Shown piece by piece: positions 52,881 to 61,375 of a stretch of 64,000 nt of DNA (positions are counted from its first letter, which is position 1; every line of letters begins with the position of its first letter). A program made the position numbers and the translations under genes. Source of the stretch: Achromobacter denitrificans NBRC 15125 (GTDB taxonomy: Bacteria; Pseudomonadota; Gammaproteobacteria; Burkholderiales; Burkholderiaceae_B); assembly GCF_001571365.1 (NCBI RefSeq), contig NZ_BCTQ01000011.1:104081-168080 (forward strand), read 5' to 3'. The notes below the pieces were generated by a model, which was given only the letters and a program-made list of their open reading frames with translations, did no database searches and was not told the DNA's origin.

Positions 52881-54572
52881 TCAGTCGCCGCGGCGCAGCA
52901 GGTCGACGCCGGCCTCGCTGCCGACGCCGGCGGGCAGGATGGCGCCCAGGCTGGTCTTCACCTCCACCAGGCACGGCGCGGTCGAGGCCAGCCCCCGGGC
53001 CACCGCGCCGGCCACCTGGTCGGCGCGGGTCACGCGCTCGGTCCGCATGCCGAAGGCGCGGGCGATCATCGTGAAGTCCGGGCTGGCGAGGCTGGTGCCG
53101 GTGTAGCGTCCCGGATAGGTGCGCGCCTGGTGCAGCCGGATCGAGCCGTAGCAGTTGTTGTTCGACACGATGAAGAACACCGGCAGGCCGCGCTCGGCCG
53201 CCGCGATCATTTCGTTGCCGGTCATCATGAAGCCGCCGTCGCCCACCAGGCAGACCACCTTGCGGGACGGAAAGCGCAATTGCGAGACGATCGCCGCCGG
53301 GGTGCCATAGCCCATCGCGCCCGACTGCGAGGCCATCAGCCGCTGCGGGGCGGCGAAGGGGAAATGGCGGTACACCGGCGCGGCGAAAGTGCCCGCGTCC
53401 AGGCAGACCATCAGGTCCGAGGGCGCTTGCTCGGCCAGCGCGCGCACCACCGACACGAAGGGCACGCCGTCTTCCGCCACGGGGCTGGGCCAGGCCGCCG
53501 CGCGCTCGCGGATGGCGCGCAGCGACGCGGCCCAGTCGCTGCGCGCCGCGGCCGCCTCCGAGACCGGCAGCTCGGCCAGCGCCAGCGCCGTGGCCACGGG
53601 ATCGGCCACCAGGCCGACGTCGGCCGTGAAGTGCTGGTTCACGACGTGCGCGTCGGGGTGGCAGTGCACCAGGGTCTGCGAGGGCCTGGGATAGCCCGGG
53701 AAGGCATAGCCCTGCGTGGTGATGTCGCCCAGGCGCGTGCCCAGGGCCAGGATCAGGTCGCTGGAATCGAATGCCGCCACCTGCGCGGCCTGCGTGGCCA
53801 GGTCCAGGTCGCCGGCGTACAGCGCGTGCGTGTTGGGGAAAAGATCGTGCTGGCGGAACGACACCGCCACCGGGATGCCGTGCCTTTCGGCCAGCCGGCG
53901 CAAGGCCTCGCGGCCGCCCGGCGCGTTGAACCCGCCCCCGGCGATGATCAGCGGCTTGCGGGCCGCGCTCAGCAAGGCCTGCAGGCGCGCCAGCGCGGCG
54001 GGCGCGGGCTGGGTCGGGCTGGCCGGCTCGGCCGCCCAGTCCGGCTGCGGCACCGCCGCCTGCTGCACGTCTTCCGGCACCACCAGCACCACCGGCCCCG
54101 GCGTGCCCGACGTCGCCACCCGCAAGGCCTTCAGCGCCGCCCAGGCCAGGTCCTCGGGCCGCGCCACCTCGTGCACCCACTTGGCGATGGCGCCGTACAT
54201 CTTCTGGTAATCGATTTCCTGGAAGGCTTCCTTGCGCAGGTCCCTGGCCGGCACCTGCCCGATCAGCAGGATCATGGGCACGCCGTCCTGCTGCGCGGCG
54301 TGCACGCCGATGGCCGCGTTCGCGGCGCCCGGGCCGCGCGACACCATGGCCACGCCCGGCCGCCCCGTCAGCTTGCCGTCGGCGCAGGCCATGAAGCCGG
54401 CGCCGCCCTCGTGCCGGCAGGTCACCACGTCGATGCCCGGGAAATCGTGCAGCGCGTCGAGCACGCCCAGGTAGCTTTCGCCCGGCACCACGAAAACGCG
54501 ATCGATGCCATTCGCGGCGAAGACCTTGAGCAAGGCGTGGGCGGACGTGTTCGATGCGGAAGAAGGCGTCAT
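52881..54572 (-). CDS. Thiamine-diphosphate-dependent enzyme (acetolactate synthase-like)
   Basis: A 563-residue paralogue of the enzyme at 46418-48121, with VFVVPGESYLGVLDALHD, the activating glutamate in RHEGGAGFMACADG, and VSRGPGAANAAIGVHAAQQD. The PP-domain motif is VGDGGFMMTGNEMIAAAERGLPVFFIVSNNNCYG. The domain order is Pyr, central, PP. No small subunit is adjacent. It starts at 54572 with only a weak ribosome site and is divergent from a LysR gene across a 184-bp gap with a dyad. It may catalyse the same kind of oxo-acid decarboxylation as its paralogue, for a related substrate or under different control. Confidence 0.9.
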   Translation of the reverse strand: MTPSSASNTSAHALLKVFAANGIDRVFVVPGESYLGVLDALHDFPGIDVVTCRHEGGAGFMACADGKLTGRPGVAMVSRGPGAANAAIGVHAAQQDGVPMILLIGQVPARDLRKEAFQEIDYQKMYGAIAKWVHEVARPEDLAWAALKALRVATSGTPGPVVLVVPEDVQQAAVPQPDWAAEPASPTQPAPAALARLQALLSAARKPLIIAGGGFNAPGGREALRRLAERHGIPVAVSFRQHDLFPNTHALYAGDLDLATQAAQVAAFDSSDLILALGTRLGDITTQGYAFPGYPRPSQTLVHCHPDAHVVNQHFTADVGLVADPVATALALAELPVSEAAAARSDWAASLRAIRERAAAWPSPVAEDGVPFVSVVRALAEQAPSDLMVCLDAGTFAAPVYRHFPFAAPQRLMASQSGAMGYGTPAAIVSQLRFPSRKVVCLVGDGGFMMTGNEMIAAAERGLPVFFIVSNNNCYGSIRLHQARTYPGRYTGTSLASPDFTMIARAFGMRTERVTRADQVAGAVARGLASTAPCLVEVKTSLGAILPAGVGSEAGVDLLRRGD

Positions 54573-54669
54573 GGAGGGCCGAAAAAGGAAAAGGACTGGG
54601 GAATGGATGGGAACGGGCGCGCGCGGCGCCCTTTTCCCGGGAATTCTAGGGTGGCCGCAGCCTTGCCAT

Positions 54670-54688
54670 ATAGGCATACTCTGCCTAT
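54670..54688. promoter_or_regulatory. Candidate LysR binding dyad
   Basis: ATAGGC / GCCTAT with a 7-base spacer, in an AT-rich stretch between the ThDP-enzyme gene and the divergent LysR gene. Perfect 6-bp arms; the position suits control of both promoters. Confidence 0.5.
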
Positions 54689-54756
54689 CAGATATACATA
54701 AAACGCACACGAGGAAGGAACGCCGGCCCGCCCCATGCGCGGCCGCGGCACCCGGG

Positions 54757-55716
54757 ATGGACCTACGCAAGATCGAGAACCTGATCCACGTCGCCGATGC
54801 AGGCAGCTTCTCCAAGGCCGCCTCCGTGCTGGGCATCGCCCAGTCCGCGCTGGGCCGGCAGGTCAGGAAGCTGGAAGACGAATGCGGCTGCGCCCTGCTC
54901 TACCGCAACGGTCGCGGCGTGTCGCTCACGCCCGAAGGCGAAAAGCTGCTGGACCGGCTGCGCCCGCTGCTGGCGCAGATGACCCGCGTCGTGAGCGAAT
55001 TCCACGACGAGCAGAACTCGCCCTCCGGCCAGGTCACGCTGGGATTGACGCCCACGCTGTGCCATATGGTGGGCATGCCGCTGGTGGCGGAAGTGTGGAA
55101 ACGGCATCCCCGCATCCAGTTGAACGTCATCACCGGCTATAGCGGCTACGTGCATGAATGGCTGGCCAATGCGCGCGTGGACATCGCCGTCCTGCACGAT
55201 GCGCGGCGCTCGCAGCACATCGTGGTCGACCCGCTGGCCGAGCTGGACCTGGTGCTGGTGTCGCCCGCGCAAAGCCTGGCGCCCGCCGCCCGGGCCCAGG
55301 CCGCCATCGACTTCGCGCAGCTGCGCGGCCTGCCCCTGGCGCTTCCGACCCGCAACCACGGGCTGCGCCGCACCCTGGAGCACGCCGCGGCGCAGGCGGA
55401 CCTGCCGCTGAACGTGGCGTTCGAGATGGACGCGCTGGAGCTGATGAAGGAAATCGTGCTCGAAGGGCTGGCCCACACCGTGCTGGGCGTGCCCGCCGTG
55501 GTGCGCGAACTGGCCGGCGGCCAGCTGGTCGCCCGCCGGATCGTCAACCCCGGCCTGTCCACCCGCCTGATGCTGGCCACCGCGTCCAGCCGTCCGCTGA
55601 CCCAGGCGGTGAAGATCGTGCAGGGCATCCTGCGCGAACTGCTGGAAGCGCTTGCTTCGTCGGAGCCCTATCGGGCGTATATGCGGATGGCGGGTGCGCG
55701 GGCCGGCGCGGGTTGA
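54757..55716 (+). CDS. LysR-family transcriptional regulator
   Basis: A 319-residue LysR regulator of the Nac/Cbl-like type. The HTH is MDLRKIENLIHVADAGSFSKAASVLGIAQSALGRQVRKLE. The effector domain begins near GQVTLGLTPTLCHMVGMPLVAEV and contains the usual DIAVLHDARRSQ segment. The ATG at 54757 gives the family N-terminus; the frame is open upstream but that part has no resemblance. It is divergent from the ThDP-enzyme gene, which it probably activates. Confidence 0.91.
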   Translation: MDLRKIENLIHVADAGSFSKAASVLGIAQSALGRQVRKLEDECGCALLYRNGRGVSLTPEGEKLLDRLRPLLAQMTRVVSEFHDEQNSPSGQVTLGLTPTLCHMVGMPLVAEVWKRHPRIQLNVITGYSGYVHEWLANARVDIAVLHDARRSQHIVVDPLAELDLVLVSPAQSLAPAARAQAAIDFAQLRGLPLALPTRNHGLRRTLEHAAAQADLPLNVAFEMDALELMKEIVLEGLAHTVLGVPAVVRELAGGQLVARRIVNPGLSTRLMLATASSRPLTQAVKIVQGILRELLEALASSEPYRAYMRMAGARAGAG

Positions 55717-55939
55717 CCGGATACGCCGTCGCGCGCTATTCCTCCGTCCCGTAAAGCGCGGGAAGCAGGATCGGCAGGGATTCAAGCGGAAACGCAAACC
55801 TGACCGGCGCATGGGAAGTGTCGGAGACAGCCAGCAATGGGAAAATATATCCAGCCAAACGCGTAATTCTTCCGGTTTTTTTTCCGGTTTTTCTGCCGAC
55901 CCAGGAACACCGGAGGCCGCCCCTGCCGTTCACCCTCAC
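55717..55939. other. Convergent intergenic stretch
   Basis: This 223-bp gap holds a directly repeated CCGGTTTTT (about 55880-55895) and T-rich runs but no stem before them; no gene or terminator is convincing. Confidence 0.4.
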
Positions 55940-56296
55940 TCAGCGCGGCACCGGCAGCGGCGGCGCGGGCGTCAGCGGCCCTGTCGGCACGCCGCGCTGC
56001 GCGGGCATGGGCGGCAGCCGCGACGGCGCAGGGCTGACCCAGCCCGGCTGGCGGCTCGGGCCGCTGGAGGGCGGGGCCGGCGGCCCCGGGGGCCTGCCCG
56101 CCGTGGCGCAGCCGATGCCCAGGCAGGGTTCCGTCGAGGCGCCGGGGTTGACCAGTCGCGGGCAGGACGCGCCCACGCAGCTATCGGGAATGACGCGGGC
56201 CGAAGGCGCGGGCCGCGGCACCTCGGCCGCGCCGCCTTGCGCCGCCGCCTGCGCGCAGGCCGCCGCCAGCAACGCCACCGCCCATGGGAATTTCAT
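55940..56296 (-). CDS. Small proline-rich exported protein
   Basis: 118 residues with a signal peptide (MKFPWAVALLAAACAQAAAQ). The mature part is rich in Pro, Gly and Ala, with four cysteines in two pairs (SCVGASC and PCLGIGC), suggesting two small disulfide loops, followed by a Pro-rich tail. No family recognised. A GGGGGAG ribosome site is 9 bases before the ATG, which supports expression; low-complexity composition and GC bias leave some doubt that it is a gene. Confidence 0.55.
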   Translation of the reverse strand: MKFPWAVALLAAACAQAAAQGGAAEVPRPAPSARVIPDSCVGASCPRLVNPGASTEPCLGIGCATAGRPPGPPAPPSSGPSRQPGWVSPAPSRLPPMPAQRGVPTGPLTPAPPLPVPR

Positions 56297-56448
56297 GACT
56301 GCATGCTCCCCCCCTGCGGGGCCGCGGCGGTTCCGGAAAGCGCGACGCGGCCGTCTGCCCGCGCCGCGCCGGGGCCTGGACGGGCGCGGGCCGCTTCCAG
56401 TGTGCGCCCGCCTGCGGGGGCCTGTCCAGGAAGGCTCGCCCGCCCGCC

Positions 56449-57423
56449 TCAGTCCAGCCGGATGTCGGTGCTTTTCACCACCGCGGCCCAGCGTGCCCGC
56501 TCGCTATTGAAAAACTGCGCCAGCTCGGCGGGATTGCGCGTGACGATCTCCGCCCCCTGTTCGTTCAGCTGTGCCGTCACGTCCGGCTGGCTGACGATCC
56601 GGGCCATCAGTTCCGACAGGCGGCTGGCGACCGGGTCCGTGGTGGTGGCCGGCGCCATCACGCCTTGCCAGGTGCCGGACTCGAATCCCGCCACGCCCTG
56701 CTCGGAAATCGTGGGGATGTCCGGCACCAGCTGCATGCGTTCCCGCTTGGAGATCGCGATCGGCCGCAGCTTGCCGGCCTTGATGTGGGGCAGCGTGGCC
56801 AGCAGCCCATTCATGATGATCTGGGTTTGTCCGCCGATGGTGTCGGTCACCGCCTGCGAACCGCCCTTGTAGGGCACGTACTCCCATTGCGCGCCCGTGG
56901 CCTGCTGCACGGCCACCGCGGCCAGGTGCGGCGCGCTGCCGATGGCCGTCACCGCGAAGTTGAGGCGCTGCTTCTTCGACAGCGCGACCAGCTCGGGCAC
57001 CGTCCGCGCGGGCACGTCCGGATGCACCGCGAGCACGTGCGGCGAATAGGCCAGCATGCCCACCGCGCGCAGGTCCTTGGAGGGATCGAAGGACAGCTTG
57101 GTGTAGACGGACGGGCTGATCGCCAGCGCGCCGACGTCGCACAGCAGCACCGTATGCCCCTCCTGCGCGGCCTGCACTACCAGCCCAGCGCCGAGATTGC
57201 CGTTGGCCCCGGGCTTGTTCTCGACCACCACGGTCTGGTTCAGGGCGTCGCTCAGCCGGGGCGCCAGGATGCGGGCGATGATGTCCGACGAGCCGCCGGG
57301 CGGATACGGCACGATGATGCGGACCGGCCGCGTGGGCCAGTCGGACTGCGCCCTGGCGGGCAGCCACGGCGCCAGGCAAAGCGCCGCGGCGCCGCCCAGG
57401 AATTGCCTCTTACTGGGGTTCAT
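56449..57423 (-). CDS. Bug-type tripartite tricarboxylate transporter receptor
   Basis: A 324-residue Bug/TctC-like receptor with signal peptide FLGGAAALCLAPWLPARA. The mature start is QSDWPTRPVRIIVPYPPGGSSDIIARILA, with VENKPGANGNLGAGLVVQAA, YVPYKGGSQAVTDTIGGQTQ and VPDIPTISEQGVAGFESGTWQGVMAP. AGGAG is well placed before the ATG. It is divergent from kdgD, and the pair share an inverted set of 13-bp elements in the promoter region. The likely ligand is a hexarate or a related sugar acid (inference from context). Confidence 0.92.
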   Translation of the reverse strand: MNPSKRQFLGGAAALCLAPWLPARAQSDWPTRPVRIIVPYPPGGSSDIIARILAPRLSDALNQTVVVENKPGANGNLGAGLVVQAAQEGHTVLLCDVGALAISPSVYTKLSFDPSKDLRAVGMLAYSPHVLAVHPDVPARTVPELVALSKKQRLNFAVTAIGSAPHLAAVAVQQATGAQWEYVPYKGGSQAVTDTIGGQTQIIMNGLLATLPHIKAGKLRPIAISKRERMQLVPDIPTISEQGVAGFESGTWQGVMAPATTTDPVASRLSELMARIVSQPDVTAQLNEQGAEIVTRNPAELAQFFNSERARWAAVVKSTDIRLD

Positions 57424-57516
57424 GCTGTCTCCTCTCGATCATGGGATGCGCGGGGCTTGCCGCCGGCCGGGCGCGCTCCCGGGGGAACGGGCGCGGGGCG
57501 CCTGCCTTTGCATGTA

Positions 57517-57529
57517 GTTATCGTACAAC
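57517..57529. promoter_or_regulatory. Operator-like element, copy near the Bug gene
   Basis: GTTATCGTACAAC. Its reverse complement matches the element at 57630-57642 at 12 of 13 bases. Both centre on TCGTACAA / TTGTACGA. Position: 94 bp upstream of the Bug start. Confidence 0.55.
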
Positions 57530-57629
57530 TGAGAGAATAACGCCGAATATCTTCAAAAATAAATTGCGGGTTTCCCCTCGAAAACAAAAATCCTCCCAAT
57601 GAATCATCGCTTGTAGCGGGAATTTCCAT

Positions 57630-57642
57630 GTTGTACGATGAC
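57630..57642. promoter_or_regulatory. Operator-like element, copy near kdgD
   Basis: GTTGTACGATGAC, 71 bp upstream of the kdgD start and inverted relative to 57517-57529, with one mismatch. Each copy faces one of the two divergent genes. The half-symmetry T-x-GTAC-x-A is of the type bound by FCD-class GntR regulators; the regulator is not in this part of the window. Confidence 0.55.
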
Positions 57643-57712
57643 GTATCTCTTCAAGCCTATCCGCCGCTGCCCATTCCGGCGCCGCGGCGCCCGCCCCAAG
57701 GATGAGCGCGAC

Positions 57713-58627
57713 ATGACCACCCCGCAGGAACTCAAGCACATCGTTTCCGACGGCCTGCTGTCCTTTCCCGTCACCGACTTCGACCGCAACGGCGACTTCA
57801 ACGCCCCGGCCTACGCGCGGCGCCTGGAATGGCTGGCCCCCTATGGCGCGACCGCCCTGTTCGCCGCCGGCGGCACGGGCGAGTTCTTCTCGCTGGCGCC
57901 GCAGGAATACTCCGACGTCATCCGCACCGCCGTGCAGACCTGCGCGGGCAAGGTGCCCATCCTGGCCGGCGCGGGCGGCCCCACTCGCAGCGCCATCGCC
58001 TATGCGCAGGAAGCCGAGCGCCTGGGCGCCAAGGGCATCCTGCTGCTGCCCCACTACCTGACCGAAGCCTCACAGCAAGGCATCGCCGCGCATGTCGAGC
58101 AAGTGTGCAAGTCGGTGAAGATCGGCGTCATCGTCTACAACCGCGCGCAGTCGCGCCTGTCCGCCGACAGCCTGGCCCAGTTGGCCGAGCGCTGCCCCAA
58201 CCTGATCGGTTTCAAGGACGGCGTGGGAGACATCGAAGCCATGGTGCGGATCCGCCGCAAGCTGGGCGACCGCTTTTCGTACCTGGGCGGGCTGCCCACG
58301 GCCGAGGTCTACGCCGCGGCCTACCGGGCGCTGGGCGTTCCGGTCTATTCGTCCGCCGTCTTCAATTTCGTGCCGGGCACGGCGATGGCGTTCTACCGCG
58401 CCGTCGCCGCGGGCGACCACGACACCACGAACCGCCTGCTGGACGACTTCTTCCTGCCCTACCTGGAGATCCGCAACCGCGTTCCGGGCTACGCGGTCAG
58501 CATCGTCAAGGCGGGCGCCAAGCTGGTCGGCCACGACGCCGGGCCGGTGCGCGCGCCGTTGACGGACCTGCTGCCGGCCGAACTCGACATGCTCGACGGC
58601 CTGATCCGCAAGCTGGGCCCGCAATAG
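57713..58627 (+). CDS. kdgD: 5-dehydro-4-deoxyglucarate dehydratase
   Basis: A 304-residue class I aldolase-fold enzyme of the DHDPS/NAL superfamily. It decarboxylates and dehydrates 5-dehydro-4-deoxyglucarate to 2-oxoglutarate semialdehyde, the last but one step of glucarate/galactarate use. It has [26 protein letters not shown] (53-62), tyrosine 142 in VYNRAQ, and the Schiff-base lysine 168 in GFKDGVGD. The C-terminus [18 protein letters not shown] block is typical of KdgD. The ATG at 57713 was chosen; an upstream in-frame ATG at 57638 would lie just behind the operator and adds Arg-rich sequence with no family counterpart. Confidence 0.94.
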   Translation: MTTPQELKHIVSDGLLSFPVTDFDRNGDFNAPAYARRLEWLAPYGATALFAAGGTGEFFSLAPQEYSDVIRTAVQTCAGKVPILAGAGGPTRSAIAYAQEAERLGAKGILLLPHYLTEASQQGIAAHVEQVCKSVKIGVIVYNRAQSRLSADSLAQLAERCPNLIGFKDGVGDIEAMVRIRRKLGDRFSYLGGLPTAEVYAAAYRALGVPVYSSAVFNFVPGTAMAFYRAVAAGDHDTTNRLLDDFFLPYLEIRNRVPGYAVSIVKAGAKLVGHDAGPVRAPLTDLLPAELDMLDGLIRKLGPQ

Positions 58628-58697
58628 GCCGGGCGCCCTCGGCGGGCGGGCCGCGCAGGGTATATATTCATCCCTCCCCCATACCAGGAACCCGCCG

Positions 58698-59630
58698 ATG
58701 ACGAGGAACCGCCTTGCCGCGTTCGCGCTCGGTCTGCTTGCCGCCCCCGCCGGCGCCGCCGTGATCTACGACAACCACGGCCTGGTGGTCGAGACCGCCG
58801 CCGGCAGCCGCAACGACTTGAATACCGGCCAGCGGCAGGCCACCCGCGGCACCACGATTACCTATCGCGGCGCCGCGCTCTGCGGCAAGGACGTCGGCCC
58901 CCTGCTGTATCCGGCCGGCAACGACGTCGCCGCCCGCGCCTTCTTCTGCGCGGGCACGGCCAAGGCGCTGGAAACCGACGCCGTGCTGGCCTACTTCACC
59001 AGCTCCAGCGCTTCCACGGCCCTGGCCCACTTGCAAGTCGCCAACGGCGCGTTGCGCGTGACCCGGCTGTCCCTGTCCAGCGATCCGCAACGCGACCGGA
59101 TCGCCACGACCCGCTTCGAAGACGCCCGCCTGCCCGGATGGACGCGTGTGTACACGTCCTGGAGCGAAACGGTCATGATCCGCCACGCGCCGCTGACGGC
59201 GCTGAATATCGGCCGCGGCAAGCTGCTGGACGTGGCCGACGGCGTGGCCTACCTGGCCATCCCGCCGGGCAGGGACGCCGTCGAGGTCGAACCCACCCGT
59301 TACGTCACGGACGCCCACGGCTACCGGCAGATCGTGCCCGCCATCACCAAATTCGTGCCCACGCCGCTGGCGTTCCGGGCCGTGCGCATGAGCGACGGCC
59401 GCGAACTGGCGCGCCTGGATATCCAGGACGCCTGCGTGGGCCTGCCGGCCATCCAGTTCGACCGGCCGGACGCCCAATCCCGGCCGGGGGCCGCGCCCGA
59501 GATCGCCTACGACGACGTGCCGGCCTGGCGCGCCGCCACCTTGCAGTTGACCCAGGCGCAGGGCCGCGCCGCCCTGCGCCTGCAGCCGGCGGCGGCCCTG
59601 CCCCGCAAGCCGGGCTGCGCGCCCGGCTGA
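58698..59630 (+). CDS. Exported protein of unknown function
   Basis: 310 residues, not recognised. The N-terminus MTRNRLAAFALGLLAAPAGA is a signal peptide. The mature part is likely beta-rich, with one conspicuous cysteine pair (ALCGKDVG and FFCAGTAK) and two C-terminal cysteines (DACVG and PGCAPG). AGGAA precedes the start. It stands between kdgD and ilvA and converges with ilvA, 4 bp apart. Its function and partners are unknown; a secreted or periplasmic role is the only inference supported. Confidence 0.75.
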   Translation: MTRNRLAAFALGLLAAPAGAAVIYDNHGLVVETAAGSRNDLNTGQRQATRGTTITYRGAALCGKDVGPLLYPAGNDVAARAFFCAGTAKALETDAVLAYFTSSSASTALAHLQVANGALRVTRLSLSSDPQRDRIATTRFEDARLPGWTRVYTSWSETVMIRHAPLTALNIGRGKLLDVADGVAYLAIPPGRDAVEVEPTRYVTDAHGYRQIVPAITKFVPTPLAFRAVRMSDGRELARLDIQDACVGLPAIQFDRPDAQSRPGAAPEIAYDDVPAWRAATLQLTQAQGRAALRLQPAAALPRKPGCAPG

Positions 59631-59634
59631 ACGC

Positions 59635-61221
59635 TCAGGCCAGGAACTGGCGGTATGCCTCGTTCGCGGTTTCCTCGAAATGCGCGTAGCCCAGCTCGCG
59701 CAGGAACGTGTCCAGCGCGCCGCTGTCGGCCAACGGCGCCTGGATGCCGACCAGCGCCGAACTGAAGTCGGCGCCCTGGTTGCGGTAGTGGAACAGGCTG
59801 ATGTTCCAGTTGGGGGCCATCGCGGCCAGGAACTTCATCAGCGCGCCGGGCCGTTCCGGAAACTCGAAGCGAAACAGGCGCTCGCCGCCCGCCAGCGGCG
59901 AACGGCCGCCGACCATGTAGCGGATATGCTGCTTCGACAGCTCGTTGTTGGTCAGGTCCCCGACCGAGAAGCCCTGATCCTGCAAGGCCGCCATGATCTC
60001 CGCCGCGTCGCCGCGCCGGGCGATCTGCACGCTGACGAAAATATGCGCGGTGCGTGCGTCGGCGATGCGATAGTTGAATTCCGTCACGCTGCGCTGGCCG
60101 ATCACGCCGCAGAAGCGGCGGAAGCTGCCGCGCTCTTCGGGCACCGTCACGGCGAAGACCGCCTCGCGGGCCTCGCCGACCTCGGCGCGGTCCGCCACGA
60201 AACGCAGGCGGTCGAAATTCATGTTCGCGCCCGAGGTCACCGCCACCATCGGCAAGCCTTGCACGCCATCGCGCTGGACGTACTTCTTCAACCCGGCCAC
60301 CGCCAGCGCGCCCGCCGGTTCCAGCACGCTGCGGGTATCCAGGAATACGTCCTTGATCGCGGCGCAGACCGCGTCCGTATCCACCAGGATGATCTCGTCC
60401 AGATACTCGCGGCACAGGCGGAAGGTTTCCTCGCCCACCAGCTTGACGGCCGTGCCGTCCGAGAACAGGCCCACTTCGGGCAGATTGACGCGCTCTCCCA
60501 CCTGCATGGACAGGGACATGGCGCTGGAATCCTCCGTCTGCACGCCGATGACCTTGACGCCCGGGTCCACCGCCTTGATGTAGGTGGCGACCCCCGCCGC
60601 CAGCCCGCCGCCGCCGATCGGCACGAACACGGCATGCAGGGGGCCGGCGTGCTGGCGCAGGATCTCCATGCCCACCGTGCCCTGCCCGGCGATCACATAG
60701 GGATCATCGAAGGCGGGGATGAAGGTCAGGTCCTGCGCGCGCGCCAGATTCTGGGCGTGGGCATAGGCGTCGCTATACGAATCGCCCGCCTGCACCACCG
60801 TGACGGTGGGGCCGCCATGCGCCTTCACCGCATCCACCTTGACCTGCGGGGTGGTCTGCGGCACCACGATGATGGCGCGCACGCCCATCTTGGCGGCCGA
60901 GATGGCCACGCCCTGCGCGTGATTGCCGGCCGACGCCGTGATCACGCCCCGGTCCAGCGCCGCCTGCGGCGTATTGCGCATCTTGTTGTAGGCGCCCCGC
61001 ACCTTGAATGAAAACACCGGCTGGTTGTCTTCGCGCTTGAAGAACACCGGGTTGCCCAGCCTGGCCGACAGGCCGCGGGCGGGATCCAGCTCGGTTTCGC
61101 GGGCGATGTCGTAGATCCGGGCGGTCAGGATCTGCCTCAGGTATTCCATCGGCGAGGCCTTGCCGTCCTGGAATGCGGCGGCCTGCGGTTGGGCTTGCGG
61201 GGCTTGCGGGGTGTGGTGCAT
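59635..61221 (-). CDS. ilvA: Threonine ammonia-lyase, biosynthetic
   Basis: A 528-residue PLP enzyme that turns threonine into 2-oxobutanoate, the first step of isoleucine synthesis. The PLP lysine is K73 in SFKVRGAYN, with the glycine loop GGGGLAAGVATYIK and TSGANMNFDRLRF near the end of the catalytic domain. Two ACT-like regulatory domains follow (residues about 345-528), the biosynthetic form inhibited by isoleucine. The start at 61221 (MHHTPQ) is used; the frame opens to 61266 as well. Its leader carries an isoleucine-rich peptide and a terminator, so it is probably controlled by transcription attenuation. Confidence 0.95.
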   Translation of the reverse strand: MHHTPQAPQAQPQAAAFQDGKASPMEYLRQILTARIYDIARETELDPARGLSARLGNPVFFKREDNQPVFSFKVRGAYNKMRNTPQAALDRGVITASAGNHAQGVAISAAKMGVRAIIVVPQTTPQVKVDAVKAHGGPTVTVVQAGDSYSDAYAHAQNLARAQDLTFIPAFDDPYVIAGQGTVGMEILRQHAGPLHAVFVPIGGGGLAAGVATYIKAVDPGVKVIGVQTEDSSAMSLSMQVGERVNLPEVGLFSDGTAVKLVGEETFRLCREYLDEIILVDTDAVCAAIKDVFLDTRSVLEPAGALAVAGLKKYVQRDGVQGLPMVAVTSGANMNFDRLRFVADRAEVGEAREAVFAVTVPEERGSFRRFCGVIGQRSVTEFNYRIADARTAHIFVSVQIARRGDAAEIMAALQDQGFSVGDLTNNELSKQHIRYMVGGRSPLAGGERLFRFEFPERPGALMKFLAAMAPNWNISLFHYRNQGADFSSALVGIQAPLADSGALDTFLRELGYAHFEETANEAYRQFLA

Positions 61222-61264
61222 CTGGCTCTCTGCTTCGGTGTGCTTGCCCGGCAGAGGCGGCCAC

Positions 61265-61289
61265 AAAAAACCCGCCTCGTGGGGCGGGT
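61265..61289 (-). terminator. Attenuator terminator in the ilvA leader
   Basis: On the ilvA strand the stem ACCCGCC / GGCGGGT with a 6-base loop is followed directly by TTTTTT. It lies between the leader peptide and the ilvA start. Its 5' arm ACCCGCC can instead pair with GGTGGGT in the last codons of the leader peptide. Confidence 0.88.
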
Positions 61290-61312
61290 GGCTATGACAT
61301 TGCGGTCGCGCG

Positions 61313-61375
61313 CTAACCCACCATTCCAGGAATGATGGTAATAATCAGCGAAATGCGAACGGCGCGGAAATGCAT
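61313..61375 (-). CDS. ilvA leader peptide
   Basis: A 20-residue reading frame upstream of the attenuator. It starts MHFRAVRISL and contains the run IITII, with five isoleucine codons (ATT four times, ATC once) in twenty, and ends before TAG at 61313-61315. A GGAGGAAG ribosome site precedes the ATG. Stalling at scarce Ile-tRNA would leave GGTGGGT (61316-61322) free to pair with the 5' arm of the terminator. The composition and layout are those of amino-acid attenuator peptides. Confidence 0.85.
   Translation of the reverse strand: MHFRAVRISLIITIIPGMVG

Noticed and set aside
55880..55900. T-rich run that looks like a terminator after the LysR gene
   Set aside because: No inverted repeat precedes it; only a direct repeat of CCGGTTTTT is present.
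57638..57712. In-frame upstream ATG of kdgD
   Set aside because: It would start within or just behind the operator copy at 57630-57642, adds an Arg-rich segment with no counterpart in KdgD proteins, and has no ribosome site.
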